Assembly (NCBI GenBank): GCA_001940845.1
Contig: MSGV01000010.1
Span: 148,123-212,122, forward strand
Reading direction: 5' to 3'
Length of the DNA stretch: 64,000 nt
From: Christensenellaceae bacterium Phil7
Lineage (GTDB): Bacteria > Bacillota > Clostridia > Christensenellales > CAG-138
In this document: positions 52,393 through 62,419 of the stretch, piece after piece
Position numbering within the stretch: the stretch's first letter is position 1
Layout: each line of letters starts with the position of its first letter
Translations under genes and position numbers: made by a program
Notes under the pieces: generated by a model
Seen by the model: the letters and a program-made list of their open reading frames with translations, nothing else
What the model was told of the DNA's origin: nothing
Database searches by the model: none

Positions 52393-53568
52393 TCATTTCT
52401 TCTTGCCCTTCTTGCGTTTGAATACTCCGCCCTCGCTGCTGCCGCCGATGCTGACGCCCTCATCGCCCATGCTCGCAGCGAATTTTTCAAAGCTTTCGCG
52501 CTGCGCATCATTGAGCTTTTTGGGGATTTCGACCGCCACATTGACGTATAGATCGCCCTTTGCGGTGGAATTGAGCCTTTGAATGCCCTGACCGCGAAGC
52601 CGGAAGGTGGTTCCGCTCTGGGTTCCCTCCGGGATCTGGTATTTGACCTCGCCGGAGAGCGTCGGCACCTTCACCTCGCCGCCAAGCACCGCAATGGTCA
52701 TGGGTATGCTGAGGTTCAGATAGATATCATAGCCCTCGCGGATGAACCGCTTGTGGCTGCGCACGCTGACGGTGACGAGAAGATCGCCGCTCGGACCGCC
52801 ATTATGCCCCATGCCGCCCTTGCCGCCCACGCGCAGGGTCTGCCCATCATCGATACCGGCGGGGATATTGACGGTCACATTCATATTCGCCATCACGCGA
52901 CCCTTGCCCTTGCAGCGTTCGCAGGGGGTTTCTATCAGCTTACCCGTTCCGCCGCAGGCATCGCATGGGCGGGTGGACTGCACCATGCCGAACAGGCTGT
53001 TCTGCTGGACGCGAACCTGTCCTGTGCCCTTGCAGGTCGGGCAGGTTCTGGCGCCCGTTCCGGGCTTGGCTCCGCTGCCGCCGCAGGCTGCGCATTCCTC
53101 CTCGCGCCGGTACTGAATATCCTTTTTGCAGCCAAAAGCCGCTTCTTCGAAGGTTATGGTCATGCGATAGCGCATATCATCGCCCCGCATGGGTGCATTG
53201 GGATCGCTACCGCTCCTTCCTCCGCCGAAGCCGCCGCCGAACATGGAATTTAAAATATCATCAAAGCCGCTGAAGCTGCCCGTGAAGCCGCTGCCGCTGA
53301 AACCGCTGAAGCCTCCGCCGCCGCCAAAACCGGCATTGGGATCGAAGGCCGCATGACCGAACTGGTCATACTTTGCACGCTTGTCCTTATCGGACAGCAC
53401 CTCGTATGCCTCGTTCGCCTCCTTGAACCTCTCCTCGGCCTCCCTATTATCCGGGTTGAGATCCGGATGGTATTTCTTTGCAAGCTTTCTATATGCCTGT
53501 TTTATCTCATCGTCGCTCGCCGTCTTCTGGACGCCGAGTATATCATAATAATCTCTTTTTTCCGCCAT
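52393..53568 (-). CDS. dnaJ: Chaperone DnaJ (Hsp40)
   Basis: The product is 391 residues. The J domain has the HPD motif ([10 protein letters not shown]). A Gly/Phe-rich linker follows (about 75-125). The zinc-finger domain has four CxxCxGxG repeats ([32 protein letters not shown]). Substrate-binding beta domains come next, with a lysine-rich end (KRKKGKKK). It stimulates the DnaK ATPase and delivers unfolded substrates. It is the last gene of the hrcA operon. Confidence 0.97.
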   Translation of the reverse strand: MAEKRDYYDILGVQKTASDDEIKQAYRKLAKKYHPDLNPDNREAEERFKEANEAYEVLSDKDKRAKYDQFGHAAFDPNAGFGGGGGFSGFSGSGFTGSFSGFDDILNSMFGGGFGGGRSGSDPNAPMRGDDMRYRMTITFEEAAFGCKKDIQYRREEECAACGGSGAKPGTGARTCPTCKGTGQVRVQQNSLFGMVQSTRPCDACGGTGKLIETPCERCKGKGRVMANMNVTVNIPAGIDDGQTLRVGGKGGMGHNGGPSGDLLVTVSVRSHKRFIREGYDIYLNLSIPMTIAVLGGEVKVPTLSGEVKYQIPEGTQSGTTFRLRGQGIQRLNSTAKGDLYVNVAVEIPKKLNDAQRESFEKFAASMGDEGVSIGGSSEGGVFKRKKGKKK

Positions 53569-53722
53569 AGGCTGAACCCTTCGGCAGCCGCCGATCCGAT
53601 CCGAATATCAGCCGTCCCCCATGGGCATCGGGAGCGCCCGGGGAGCTCTCGAGCTCGCTCCCCGATCTCCATTACACCCAAGAGGACGGCACATTCGATG
53701 GATCAGCGGCCACGCCAATCAA

Positions 53723-55591
53723 TTATTTATTATCATCAACGACCTCGTAGTCGGCATCGACCACGCCATCATCGCCATTGCTGCCGCCATTATTTGCATT
53801 GCCGCCGAAGCCTGCGCCTGCGGCATTGGGATCGAAGCCCGGGCCGCCATTCTGGGCGGTCTGCTGCTGCTGATAGACCCTGCCGAATACATCATAGGTT
53901 GCTTCGGTGAGCTTCTCATTCGCCGCCTTGATCGCTGCGGTATCGCTGCCCGAAAGGGCATTCTTCAGATTCTCGATCTCCGCATTGAGCTTGCTCTTAT
54001 CGGCTTCGGGGATCTTATCGCCCATCTCCTTGATGGTCTTTTCGGTCTGGTAGACGAGGCTGTCCGCCTGATTGCGAACCTCCACATCCTCCTTGCGCTG
54101 CTTATCCTCCGCAGCGAAGCGCTCTGCTTCCTCGACCGCCTTATTGATCTCATCATCGCTGAGGTTGGTGGAAGCGGTGATGGTGATATTCTGCTCGTTG
54201 CCGGTGCCAAGATCCTTTGCCGTCACATGCACGATACCATTCGCATCGATATCGAAGCTGACCTCTATCTGAGGAACTCCGCGGGGTGCTGGAGCGATGC
54301 CGGTGAGCTGGAATCTGCCGAGGGTCTTATTATACTGCGCAAATTCACGCTCGCCCTGGAGCACATGGATCTCAACGCTGGTCTGCCCATCGGCAGCGGT
54401 GGAGAATACCTGGCTCTTCTTGGTGGGGATGGTGGTATTGCGCTCGATGAGCTTTGTGAATACGCCGCCGAGGGTCTCTATGCCAAGGCTCAAGGGGGTG
54501 ACATCGAGGAGCAGGATATCCTTGACCTCTCCGCCGAGCACGCCGCCCTGGATAGCTGCGCCGATCGCAACGCATTCATCGGGATTGATACCCTTGAAGG
54601 GCTCCTTGCCGGTGAGCTGACGAACGAGCTCTTGTACGGCGGGCACACGGGAGGAACCGCCGACGAGGATGACCTTATCTATCTGGGAATTCTTCAGCCC
54701 GGCATCATTCATCGCCTGCTGCACGCAGGTCTTGGTCTTATCGAGCAGATCGGAGATCAGCTCATTGAACTTTGCGCGGCTGATATTCATATCGAGATGG
54801 ACGGGACCGCTTGCATCCATGGTGATGAAGGGCAGGTTGATATTCGCCGTTGCGGTGCCGGAGAGCTCTATCTTCGCCTTCTCCGCAGCATCCTTCAGCC
54901 TCTGCTTTGCCATGCGGTCATTCCGAAGATCGATGCCATGGGATTTCTTGAATTCATCGGCGATATAGTTCATCAGCCTCTCATCGAAATCATCGCCGCC
55001 TAGACGGTTATTGCCCGCAGTCGCAAGCACTTCGAATACGCCGTCACCGATCTCAAGGATGGATACATCGAATGTACCGCCGCCAAGATCGTAGATGAGG
55101 ATCTTCTGATTCGTCTCCTTATCCATGCCGTAAGCGAGCGCAGCCGCCGTGGGCTCATTGATGATGCGCAGCACGTTCAGCCCTGCGATCTTGCCCGCAT
55201 CCTTGGTTGCCTGACGCTGGCTGTCGCTGAAATATGCGGGAACGGTGATGACTGCATCGGTCACGGGTTCGCCAAGATAGGCCTCAGCATCCTTCTTGAG
55301 CTTCTGGAGGATCATTGCGGAGATCTCCTGGGGGGTATAGCTCTTACCATTGATGGTGCGGCGGTGGTCGCTGCCCATCTCACGCTTGATGGAGCTGATG
55401 GTGTTATCCGGATTTGTGATAGCCTGACGCTTTGCAGCGGAGCCTACCAGACGCTCCTCGCCCTTGAAAGCGACGACGGAAGGGGTCGTGCGCGCACCCT
55501 CCGGGTTCGCGATGACGACGGGTTCACCGCCTTCGAGCACTGCAACGCAGGAATTGGTAGTACCAAGGTCAATACCGATAATCTTAGACAT
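53723..55591 (-). CDS. dnaK: Chaperone DnaK (Hsp70)
   Basis: The product is 622 residues, starting [20 protein letters not shown], the ATP-binding signature. Further signatures are [14 protein letters not shown] and [17 protein letters not shown]. The substrate-binding domain follows [14 protein letters not shown]. The flexible end is Gly/Asn-rich and closes with the typical acidic EVVDDNK. The ATG at 55591 has GGAGG upstream; the frame extends five codons further without support. It lies between grpE and dnaJ. Confidence 0.98.
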   Translation of the reverse strand: MSKIIGIDLGTTNSCVAVLEGGEPVVIANPEGARTTPSVVAFKGEERLVGSAAKRQAITNPDNTISSIKREMGSDHRRTINGKSYTPQEISAMILQKLKKDAEAYLGEPVTDAVITVPAYFSDSQRQATKDAGKIAGLNVLRIINEPTAAALAYGMDKETNQKILIYDLGGGTFDVSILEIGDGVFEVLATAGNNRLGGDDFDERLMNYIADEFKKSHGIDLRNDRMAKQRLKDAAEKAKIELSGTATANINLPFITMDASGPVHLDMNISRAKFNELISDLLDKTKTCVQQAMNDAGLKNSQIDKVILVGGSSRVPAVQELVRQLTGKEPFKGINPDECVAIGAAIQGGVLGGEVKDILLLDVTPLSLGIETLGGVFTKLIERNTTIPTKKSQVFSTAADGQTSVEIHVLQGEREFAQYNKTLGRFQLTGIAPAPRGVPQIEVSFDIDANGIVHVTAKDLGTGNEQNITITASTNLSDDEINKAVEEAERFAAEDKQRKEDVEVRNQADSLVYQTEKTIKEMGDKIPEADKSKLNAEIENLKNALSGSDTAAIKAANEKLTEATYDVFGRVYQQQQTAQNGGPGFDPNAAGAGFGGNANNGGSNGDDGVVDADYEVVDDNK

Positions 55592-55764
55592 AATAAATAC
55601 CTCCAAAGGTGAAATTCTTTATTTATAACAATTATTTGCCGGGAACCGCCGATGTATATGCGGGCTCCCGATTTTCCGTTCTCATCAGCCGAGAACGCTT
55701 CCGGCTCCTTCCGCTCCGCTATGAGCCATCCGCCGAGCCGGTCGGCGGCGTTTTTTGGGGGTTG

Positions 55765-56358
55765 TCAGGACTTTACCTTTACCATGGTGTGGCGGATTAT
55801 CCTGCCCTTCACCATATACCCCTTTTGAAGCACGGCGGTTATCGTGCCGCTCTCGCCCTCGCCCTCATCATCGCGAATGACCGCATCATGCAGGTTCGGA
55901 TCGAAGCTTCCCTCCGCCGGTATCTCCTCGAGCCCGCTCTTTTGAAGCGTCTCGATGAATTGCTTGCGTATCTGCTCGATGCCCTTGGCGAATGCGCTTT
56001 CATCCGCCGCAGCCATTGCCCTGTCGAAATTATCCAGCACGGGCAGCATGGCTTTTATCGTCTCCCGAGCGCCCTCATCCAAGCTATCGGTTCTGAGGCT
56101 CGCATTGCGCTTGCGGTAATTATTGAATTCCGCCTGTATGCGCTGCGCATCGAGGATCGCGGAATCCATCGCCTGCCGGAGCTTTGCTATCTCCTCGCGT
56201 GCCAGCTCGAATTCCTCCTTGCTGAGGGTCACATCCCCCTCGCTTTCCCTGCCATCGTCGATCTCCTCGATGATCGCATCCTTAACCTCCTCCGTATTCG
56301 GTCTTTCCTCTGCCGCAACGGAAGCTTTTTCAGGATTCTTATCCTTATCTCTAGCCAT
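55765..56358 (-). CDS. grpE: Nucleotide exchange factor GrpE
   Basis: The product is 197 residues. It has an acidic, disordered N-terminus, a long coiled coil (about 50-100, LAREEIAKLRQAMDSAILDA) and the C-terminal beta-domain with the conserved DPNLHDAVIRDDEGE and QKGYMVKGRIIRHTMVKV. It promotes ADP release from DnaK. It follows hrcA by 19 bases. Confidence 0.96.
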   Translation of the reverse strand: MARDKDKNPEKASVAAEERPNTEEVKDAIIEEIDDGRESEGDVTLSKEEFELAREEIAKLRQAMDSAILDAQRIQAEFNNYRKRNASLRTDSLDEGARETIKAMLPVLDNFDRAMAAADESAFAKGIEQIRKQFIETLQKSGLEEIPAEGSFDPNLHDAVIRDDEGEGESGTITAVLQKGYMVKGRIIRHTMVKVKS

Positions 56359-56377
56359 TTAAGACCTCCGAAAAAAA

Positions 56378-57415
56378 TTATTTATTGCTGTCCAGCAGGC
56401 CGCTGAGCACATTGCTCAAGCTCTCGCTCATACATTTGAGCACCGCGACGACCTTGCCGTAATCCATCCTCGTCGGACCGATAACGCCCATCGAGCCGAC
56501 CTTTTCATCGCCGACCCTATAGCTGACGGTGACGACCGAGCAATCTCGAAGCTCGGGATTATCATTTTCATTGCCGATGCGAACCGTCAGTTCCACGCCA
56601 TCATCGGTTGTGAGCACTCGCTTGAGGTAATCCCCCGATTCCACCTCGGTGAGGAAGCTTCTTGCCTTGCCCACATCGGAATATTCGGGATAATTCAGCA
56701 TATTCGTGGCTCCGACGACCTCCACATCCTGCTTTTCTATATCGGCGGATATGCCCTCCAGCATATCCATTACGGCATCCGCCTGCTCTCCAACCTCATC
56801 CTGAAGCAGCGGCAGCAGCGTCTTTCGAATATCATCCAGCCTATAGCCGCAGCAGCGTTCATTCATGAGCGCCGAGAGATGCTCAAGCTGCTTCTGCCCC
56901 ATGCCCTTGGGCACATCCAGCATGGTATTCATCGTGGAACCCGAATTGGTGACTATGACGGCCAGCGCACTGCCCTCCGTGACGGATATGAGGCTTATAT
57001 GCTTGAGCCTTGCGCGCTTCATCTGCGGCGTCAGCACGACGGAGGTATAGTTGGTTATTCCCGAAAGCATCCTCGCCGTCTGCTTTATGACCTCGCCGAC
57101 TTCGCTCACCTTCGTATTGAGGTGGCTGCGGATATATTCCGTTTCATCGGGTGTCAGGCTTGCACGATCCATGATATTGTTCACATAAAGCCTGTATGCC
57201 TTTTCATTCGGCACCCTGCCCGCGCTGGTATGGGGCTGCTCAAGGAAGCCAAGCTCCGTCAGATCGCTCATCTCATTGCGGATGGTTGCGGGGGAGAGCT
57301 CGATATCCTCATGCTTGGACAATGTTCTGGAACCGACTGGCGAAGCGGTCAGGATATAATCATCAACTATTGCTTCAAGAATTCTCATCTTACGCACATC
57401 CAGGAGCTCTGTCAT
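56378..57415 (-). CDS. hrcA: Heat-inducible transcription repressor HrcA
   Basis: The product is 345 residues from the ATG at 57415. The N-terminal winged helix (MRILEAIVDDYILTASPVGS, ELSPATIRNEMSDLTELGFL, QPHTSAGRVPNEKAYRLYV) binds CIRCE. The C-terminal part is the HrcA-specific GAF-like domain (VGSMGVIGPTRMDYGKVVAV). It represses its own operon and needs GroEL-type chaperones for activity in related bacteria. A perfect CIRCE lies 27 bases upstream. Confidence 0.97.
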   Translation of the reverse strand: MTELLDVRKMRILEAIVDDYILTASPVGSRTLSKHEDIELSPATIRNEMSDLTELGFLEQPHTSAGRVPNEKAYRLYVNNIMDRASLTPDETEYIRSHLNTKVSEVGEVIKQTARMLSGITNYTSVVLTPQMKRARLKHISLISVTEGSALAVIVTNSGSTMNTMLDVPKGMGQKQLEHLSALMNERCCGYRLDDIRKTLLPLLQDEVGEQADAVMDMLEGISADIEKQDVEVVGATNMLNYPEYSDVGKARSFLTEVESGDYLKRVLTTDDGVELTVRIGNENDNPELRDCSVVTVSYRVGDEKVGSMGVIGPTRMDYGKVVAVLKCMSESLSNVLSGLLDSNK

Positions 57416-57441
57416 AGCATACGGTTCCTTTCTCGAATTTG

Positions 57442-57468
57442 TTAGCACTCAGTATTCAGGAGTGCTAA
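57442..57468. promoter_or_regulatory. CIRCE operator
   Basis: TTAGCACTC, nine bases, GAGTGCTAA is a perfect match to the consensus. It lies between the promoter and hrcA, so HrcA represses hrcA-grpE-dnaK-dnaJ. Confidence 0.97.
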
Positions 57469-57476
57469 CAGTATGT

Positions 57477-57505
57477 ATAGTACACCCTTCACCATTTATT
57501 GTCAA
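57477..57505 (-). promoter_or_regulatory. Promoter of the hrcA operon
   Basis: TTGACA (57500-57505), 17 bases, TACTAT (57477-57482) on the minus strand, immediately before CIRCE. Confidence 0.8.
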
Positions 57506-57598
57506 GCATTTTTTGGCGTTCATCCATAATATATTTTACTGTCCCGCAGCAGGATAAAAAGGATCACCCCGGCACAGGCTTCGGGAAGGCGAGCCAGA

Positions 57599-58267
57599 TC
57601 AGTTTTTATACACATCCTCTCCGAAATCCACGCCGAGAGCCATGAGCTGCTCCTTGGTATAGCTATGCTGGGGATAGGCGAGGGCTCTATTGATGCTGCG
57701 CCCGGAGCCGTTTGTGCCGCAGGAAGCTCCCCGTTGCTCCGAAGGAGTTCGCCGGTTCTCCAAGGGAGTTCCCCATTTCTCCAAGGAAGCTCCCAATTTC
57801 TCCGCCTGCTGAGGGGCTGATACATATTCATCCCGCCAGCCCTCGTTTCTGAACCATGTTCCGCCCTGCTTGATATACCTTGCCGGGGTTTGTTCGAGCG
57901 AGAGCTGCCGCTTATAAGCATCCAGCCCATCGAGCACCTGCTGATAGCCCGTCCCATTCCTTCTCGCTTGCTTATATGCTGCGAGGGCTTCCAGCCTGCC
58001 CTGCTTGCGTCCCTGCGGATACGCTGCCCAGATGGATTCGAATTCATTTTCCATGCGCTCGGCTGCGGACGCACCGGCAGCTTCGGAAGCTGCCGAACGC
58101 TCGCCTTTCGCCGCAATGCCGGTATCTATCCTATCACCTTCACTATCTGCTATGTTTTTATCTATATTATTGGGTTCCAATTTGACACCACCCCCCTTCC
58201 AAATTGACACCCCCCCGTGTTCAATTTGACACCCCCTCCTTCCAAATTGGTACCCCCCTCCTTCCAA
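57599..58267 (-). pseudogene. C-terminal part of a replication-type protein, out of frame with its N-terminal part
   Basis: This open frame continues the gene that starts at 58842, but one frame off. It reads GGGVKLEPNNIDKNIADSEG and then FESIWAAYPQGRKQGRLEAL, KQLSLEQTPARYIKQGGTWF-like sequence (actual KRQLSLEQTPARYIKQGGTW) and RNEGWRDEY. This is the kind of C-terminal domain found in phage and plasmid replisome-organiser proteins that share a DnaD-like layout. Its only upstream start is a TTG inside the repeat tract, without a ribosome site. I therefore read it as the separated second half of one gene. Gain of one 22-bp repeat unit or of a single G would join the halves. Confidence 0.65.
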
Positions 58268-58842
58268 TTTGGCACCACGGTCGATGCTGCTGCAGGGCTT
58301 ATCCGGTCTTCATGCTCCGTTTTCCCATCGCCGCCGCCAAAGTTATCCACATTTAATGCACAGTTATCCACATATGTGGATAAGTCTCCGGCAGGCGCAG
58401 CCGTCTGCACGGCCGGGAAGCACTCCGGCTTTTCGGGCAAGGCTTTCGATAGATGCTCGGCTTTCTGCGATGCTCCGACCTCCTCCCAAGGGCATTTCGA
58501 TGCAGCAATTGAGCCCGCTTCATTCCGCGCAGCTGACCGCCCATCCCCGTCAGCTCGGCGCACGGCCCTGTATCTCGGATACCGCACACCCTTGATGACA
58601 ACATCCCTTCTGATGATGAGCCCGGCATCGATGAGCGAGCTCAGGCACCGGCGCACCGTGCTCCTGCTGGCATGCACCCATTCCGAAAGATACAGCAGCG
58701 AGCCCCTGTAGCATCCGCCTTCCTCCTGCGAAAATCCATAGATCAGGGCATAGATCATGAGCTCCACAGTGCTGAGCTCGAGCTCGCCGGCCATCCAGCC
58801 CTCTATCTTTATAAAATTATCTCCCTTGATAAGCTTTCCCAT
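58162..58842 (-). CDS. Winged-helix replication-initiator-type protein, N-terminal part, truncated by frameshift
   Basis: The product is 226 residues beginning MGKLIKGDNFIKIEGWMAGE. Residues 20-95 are a winged helix (LELSTVELMIYALIYGFSQE, LSEWVHASRSTVRRCLSSLI, DAGLIIRRDVVIKGVRYPRY), as in phage and plasmid replication regulators. The middle is low-complexity. The end runs into Gly-rich heptad-like repeats (NWKEGGTNLEGGGVKLNTGG) and stops soon after in NPII. The following frame holds the C-terminal domain. A good promoter with twin operator-like repeats lies upstream. A mobile-element origin is likely. Confidence 0.7.
   Translation of the reverse strand: MGKLIKGDNFIKIEGWMAGELELSTVELMIYALIYGFSQEEGGCYRGSLLYLSEWVHASRSTVRRCLSSLIDAGLIIRRDVVIKGVRYPRYRAVRRADGDGRSAARNEAGSIAASKCPWEEVGASQKAEHLSKALPEKPECFPAVQTAAPAGDLSTYVDNCALNVDNFGGGDGKTEHEDRISPAAASTVVPNWKEGGTNLEGGGVKLNTGGCQFGRGVVSNWNPII
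58175..58274 (-). repeat. 22-bp tandem repeats with G-tracts inside the replication-type gene
   Basis: Four and a half units of exactly 22 bp (type CAAATTGGAAGGAGGGGGTG) contain runs of five to seven G. Because 22 is not a multiple of three, every unit added or lost changes the reading frame. The seven-G run is at 58210-58216. Confidence 0.85.
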
Positions 58843-58917
58843 TTATTTGCTTCGTTCCCCTCGTTCATTCCTTTCCCTCACTGCGGCATATGGCAGGCAG
58901 CATTTTTTTCATCAAAT

Positions 58918-58946
58918 ATTATACCATACCGGACGATCGTTCTCAA
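58918..58946 (-). promoter_or_regulatory. Promoter of the replication-type gene
   Basis: TTGAGA (58941-58946), 17 bases, TATAAT (58918-58923). Confidence 0.7.
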
Positions 58947-58947
58947 C

Positions 58948-58991
58948 CCTAATAGGAGATTTTTCTGAATTTTATATCCTATTAGGAGATT
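58948..58991. promoter_or_regulatory. Pair of operator- or iteron-like repeats
   Basis: CCTAATAGGAGATT (58948-58961) and CCTATTAGGAGATT (58978-58991) are spaced exactly 30 bp apart. Each contains a nearly palindromic CCTAWTAGG. They sit just upstream of the -35 of the replication-type gene. Confidence 0.6.
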
Positions 58992-59045
58992 CATAGGTAT
59001 GGATGCGGTACTGGGCCCGTGGCGAAGGGACATTTTGGGATTCGG

Positions 59046-59074
59046 TAAACGGCAAATATACTTTACCGTTTGCA
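59046..59074. promoter_or_regulatory. Inverted repeat upstream of the NrdG-like gene
   Basis: AAACGGCAAATA and TTTACCGTTT form an imperfect inverted repeat with matched AAACGGYAAA arms in the intergenic space. It does not resemble the NrdR box. It may be an operator for the plus-strand gene at 59186. Confidence 0.4.
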
Positions 59075-59185
59075 GCAGCGGTGGTATCATCTAGTGGATA
59101 AAAACGGACGATAAAAATCCGATATCATGGATGGAGCATGGGATGGAAGCGGACCGAAAAGGGCTTCGGACGAAAGGAGAAACAT

Positions 59186-59884
59186 ATGCTTATAAAGGGT
59201 ATTCAGAAGGTGACGCTGCTCGATTATCCGGGAAGGGTTGCATGCACGCTCTTTACAGGGGGCTGCAATTTCCGCTGCCCATTCTGCCAGAATTCTGAGC
59301 TGGTGCTTCGCTCCGGCGAGATAGAGGGCATATCGGAAGCGGAGCTCTTTGAATTTCTTGCCAAGCGGCGTGGGCTGCTGGACGGGGTCTGCGTGACTGG
59401 CGGCGAACCGACGCTCCAGCCCGATCTTCCGGAATTCATGGGTAGGATCAAATCGCTCGGCTATTGCGTAAAGCTGGATACCAACGGCTACGAACCCGAT
59501 ATTCTGGAGCAGCTCATCGGCGCAGGGCTGGTGGATTATATCGCCATGGATATCAAATCGAGCCCCGAGGGCTATGCGCGCACCTCCGGGCTGGATTCGC
59601 CGGATCTATCCAGGCTCAGGCGCAGCGTGGAGCTCATCCGCAGCTCCGGCATCGAGCATGAATTCCGCACCACGGTGGTTCGTGAGCTGCACAGCATCGA
59701 AGATATCATCGCCATCGGACATTGGATTATGGGGGAGGAACGCTATTTTCTCCAGCAGTTCGTCGATTCGGGCGAGGTGATGGAGCAGGGGCTCAGTGCG
59801 CCAAGCGACGAGCAGATGCATGAATTTCTGAATGCCGTGCGCGAATTCATACCCGGAGCCGAGCTGCGCGGGCTTAGCGAATGA
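59186..59884 (+). CDS. Anaerobic ribonucleotide reductase activating protein-like radical SAM enzyme
   Basis: The product is 232 residues, beginning MLIKGIQKVTLLDYPGRVAC with AAAGGAG upstream; the open frame starts 48 bases earlier without a ribosome site. The SAM/4Fe-4S motif is CNFRCPFCQN, followed by VTGGEPTLQPDL and KLDTNGYEPDIL. It belongs to the NrdG2-like group of activases that make the glycyl radical of anaerobic class III reductase. No nrdD is in the window, so another glycyl-radical partner is possible. It is one of few plus-strand genes here and runs into the 20-bp repeat array. Confidence 0.85.
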   Translation: MLIKGIQKVTLLDYPGRVACTLFTGGCNFRCPFCQNSELVLRSGEIEGISEAELFEFLAKRRGLLDGVCVTGGEPTLQPDLPEFMGRIKSLGYCVKLDTNGYEPDILEQLIGAGLVDYIAMDIKSSPEGYARTSGLDSPDLSRLRRSVELIRSSGIEHEFRTTVVRELHSIEDIIAIGHWIMGEERYFLQQFVDSGEVMEQGLSAPSDEQMHEFLNAVREFIPGAELRGLSE

Positions 59885-60180
59885 TGGGCGGACGGAACGG
59901 CAGGATGACCGGATAACGGAAAAAAGCTCGCAGCAGCGTAATGCTCCTCCCATGGACGGAATTCTTCCATTATCAGCGGAATTATCCTCGTTTTATCGTA
60001 ATTATTATTTTACTATCGGAACAATTATTTTTATAACGGAACGTTCCTTCTTTTATAGAAATAAAGCTCCTTCAATCTTTCTTCTGTTATCGGAATTTTC
60101 CTTCCATCACCGAAATAAAACGCCTTTGCTCGGAATATTTCTGTTTTGAACATGATTTTTAGTTCCATATCGGGATTTTT

Positions 60181-60235
60181 CTAATGGTTGATCCACTGCC
60201 CTACCCGGCTTCAAAGCCTAAGGGCATAATAACAG
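60181..60235. repeat. 55-bp GC-richer insert in the array, copy 1
   Basis: CTAATGGTTGATCCACTGCC and following bases up to GCATAATAACAG interrupt the 20-bp phase. Two more copies are at 61466 and 62365. Confidence 0.88.
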
Positions 60236-61465
60236 CGGAATCTTTCTCCCTTCATCAGAACTATCCTCATTTTATCGAAACTATTATCTTGATAACAGAA
60301 TCTTCCTGCTTTTATCGAAATAAAGCTCCTTCAATCTTTCTTCTATTATCGTATCGGAACTTTCCTTCCCTTATCGAAATAAAACGCCTTTGCTCGGAAT
60401 ATTTCTGTTTTGAACATGATTTTTAGTTTCCTATCGGAATTTTCCTGCCATTATCGAAATAAAACTCCTTTGTTCGGAATATTTCTGTTTTGAACATGAT
60501 TTTTAGTTCCATATCGGAATTTTTCTTCCTTTATCGAAACCAATCCTATTTCATCAGGATTTTTATTATAACTTCGGAATCTTTCTCCTTTCATCGGAAC
60601 TATTATTTTTCTGCCGGAACAATTATTTTGATAACGGAATATTCCTGCCCTTATCGAAATAAAGCTTCTTTAATCGGAATTATCATCATTTTATCGTAAT
60701 TATTATTTTACTGCCGGAACAATTATTTTTATAACGGAAACTTCCTGCCATTATCGAAATAAAGCTCCTTCAATTGAAATCTTTCTTCTGTTATCGGAAT
60801 TTTCCTGCTATTATCGAAATAAAGCTTCTTCTATCGGAATCTTTCTGTTTCTAACATGATTTTTAATTCCCTATCGGAATTTTCCTGCCATTATCGAAAT
60901 AAAACGCCTTTGCTCGGAATATTTCTGTTTTGAACATAATTTTTAGTTCCATATCGGAATTTTTCTTCATTTATCGAAACCAATCCCGTTTCATCAGGAT
61001 TTTTATTATAACTTCGGAATCTTTCTCCCTTCATCGGAACTATCCTCATTTTGTCGTAATTATTATTTTACTGCCGAAACTATTATCTTGATAACGGAAA
61101 CTTCCTGCTTTTATCGAAATAAAGCTTCTTCTATCGGAATCTTTCTGTTTCTAACATGATTTTTAGTTTCCTATCGGAATTTTCCTACCTTTATCGAAAC
61201 CAATCCCATTTCATCAGGATTTTTATTATAACTTCGGACTCTTTCTCTCTTCAATCGGAATTATCCTCATTTTATCGTAATTATTATCTTGATAACAGAA
61301 ACTTCCTGCTTTTATCGAAATAAAGCTTCTTTAATCGGAATTATCATCATTTTATCGTAATTATTATCTTGATAACGGAAACTTCCTGCTTTTATCGAAA
61401 TAAAGCTTCTTCAATCGGAATCTTTCTGTTTTGAACATGATTTTTTGTTCCATATCGGAATTTTT

Positions 61466-61520
61466 CTAATGGTTGATCCACTGCCCTGCCCGGCTTCAAA
61501 GCCTAACAGCATAATAACAG
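61466..61520. repeat. 55-bp insert in the array, copy 2
   Basis: It has the same length as copy 1 and three base differences; it is identical to copy 3. It is flanked by the same array monomers. Confidence 0.88.
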
Positions 61521-62364
61521 CGGAATCTTTCTCCCTTCATCGGAATTATCATCATTTTATCGTAATTATTATTTTACTGCCGGAACAATTATTTTTATAA
61601 CGGAAACTTCCTGCCATTATCGAAATAAAGCTCCTTCTATCGGAATCTTTCTTCTGTTATCGGAATTTTCCTTCCTTTATCGAAATAAAACGCCTTTGTT
61701 CGGAATATTTCTGTTTTGAACATGATTTTTAGTTCCCTATCGGAATTTTTCTTCCTTTATCAAAACCAATCCCATTTCATCAGGATTTTTATTATAACTT
61801 CGGAATCTTTCTCCTTTCATCGGAACTATTATTTTTCTGCCGGAACAATTATTTTGATAACGGAATATTCCTGCCCTTATCGAAATAAAGCTTCTTTAAT
61901 CGGAATTATCATCATTTTATCGAAACTATTATCTTGATAACAGAAACTTCCTGCCATTATCGAAATAAAGCTTCTTCAATCGGAATCTTTCTGTTTTGAA
62001 CATGATTTTTAGTTCTCTATCGGAATTTTCCTTCCTTTATCGAAACCAATCCCATTTCATCAGGATTTTTATTATAACTTCGGAATCTTTCTCCTTTCAT
62101 CGGAACTATCCTCATTTTATCGAAACTATTATCTTGATAACAGAATCTTCCTGCTTTTATCGAAATAAAGCTCCTTCAATCGGAATTATCCTCATTTTAT
62201 CGTAACTATTATCTTGATAACGGAACGTTTCTGCCATTATCGAAATAAAGCTCCTTCAATCTTTCTTCTGTTATCGGAATTTTCCTGCCCTTACCGAAAT
62301 AAAACGCCTTTGTTCGGAATATTTCTATTTTGAACATGATTTTTAGTTCCATGTCGGAATTTTT

Positions 62365-62419
62365 CTAATGGTTGATCCACTGCCCTGCCCGGCTTCAAAG
62401 CCTAACAGCATAATAACAG
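62365..62419. repeat. 55-bp insert in the array, copy 3
   Basis: It is identical in length and sequence to copy 2. The context shows that larger segments carrying it were duplicated. Confidence 0.88.

Noticed and set aside
53630..53680. GC-rich hairpin between dnaK and dnaJ as a terminator
   Set aside because: No T-run follows; it may be a processing site but the evidence is insufficient.
57520..58116. A 198-codon frame rich in Arg and Ser
   Set aside because: It overlaps the C-terminal replisome-type frame in another phase and has no recognisable domain.
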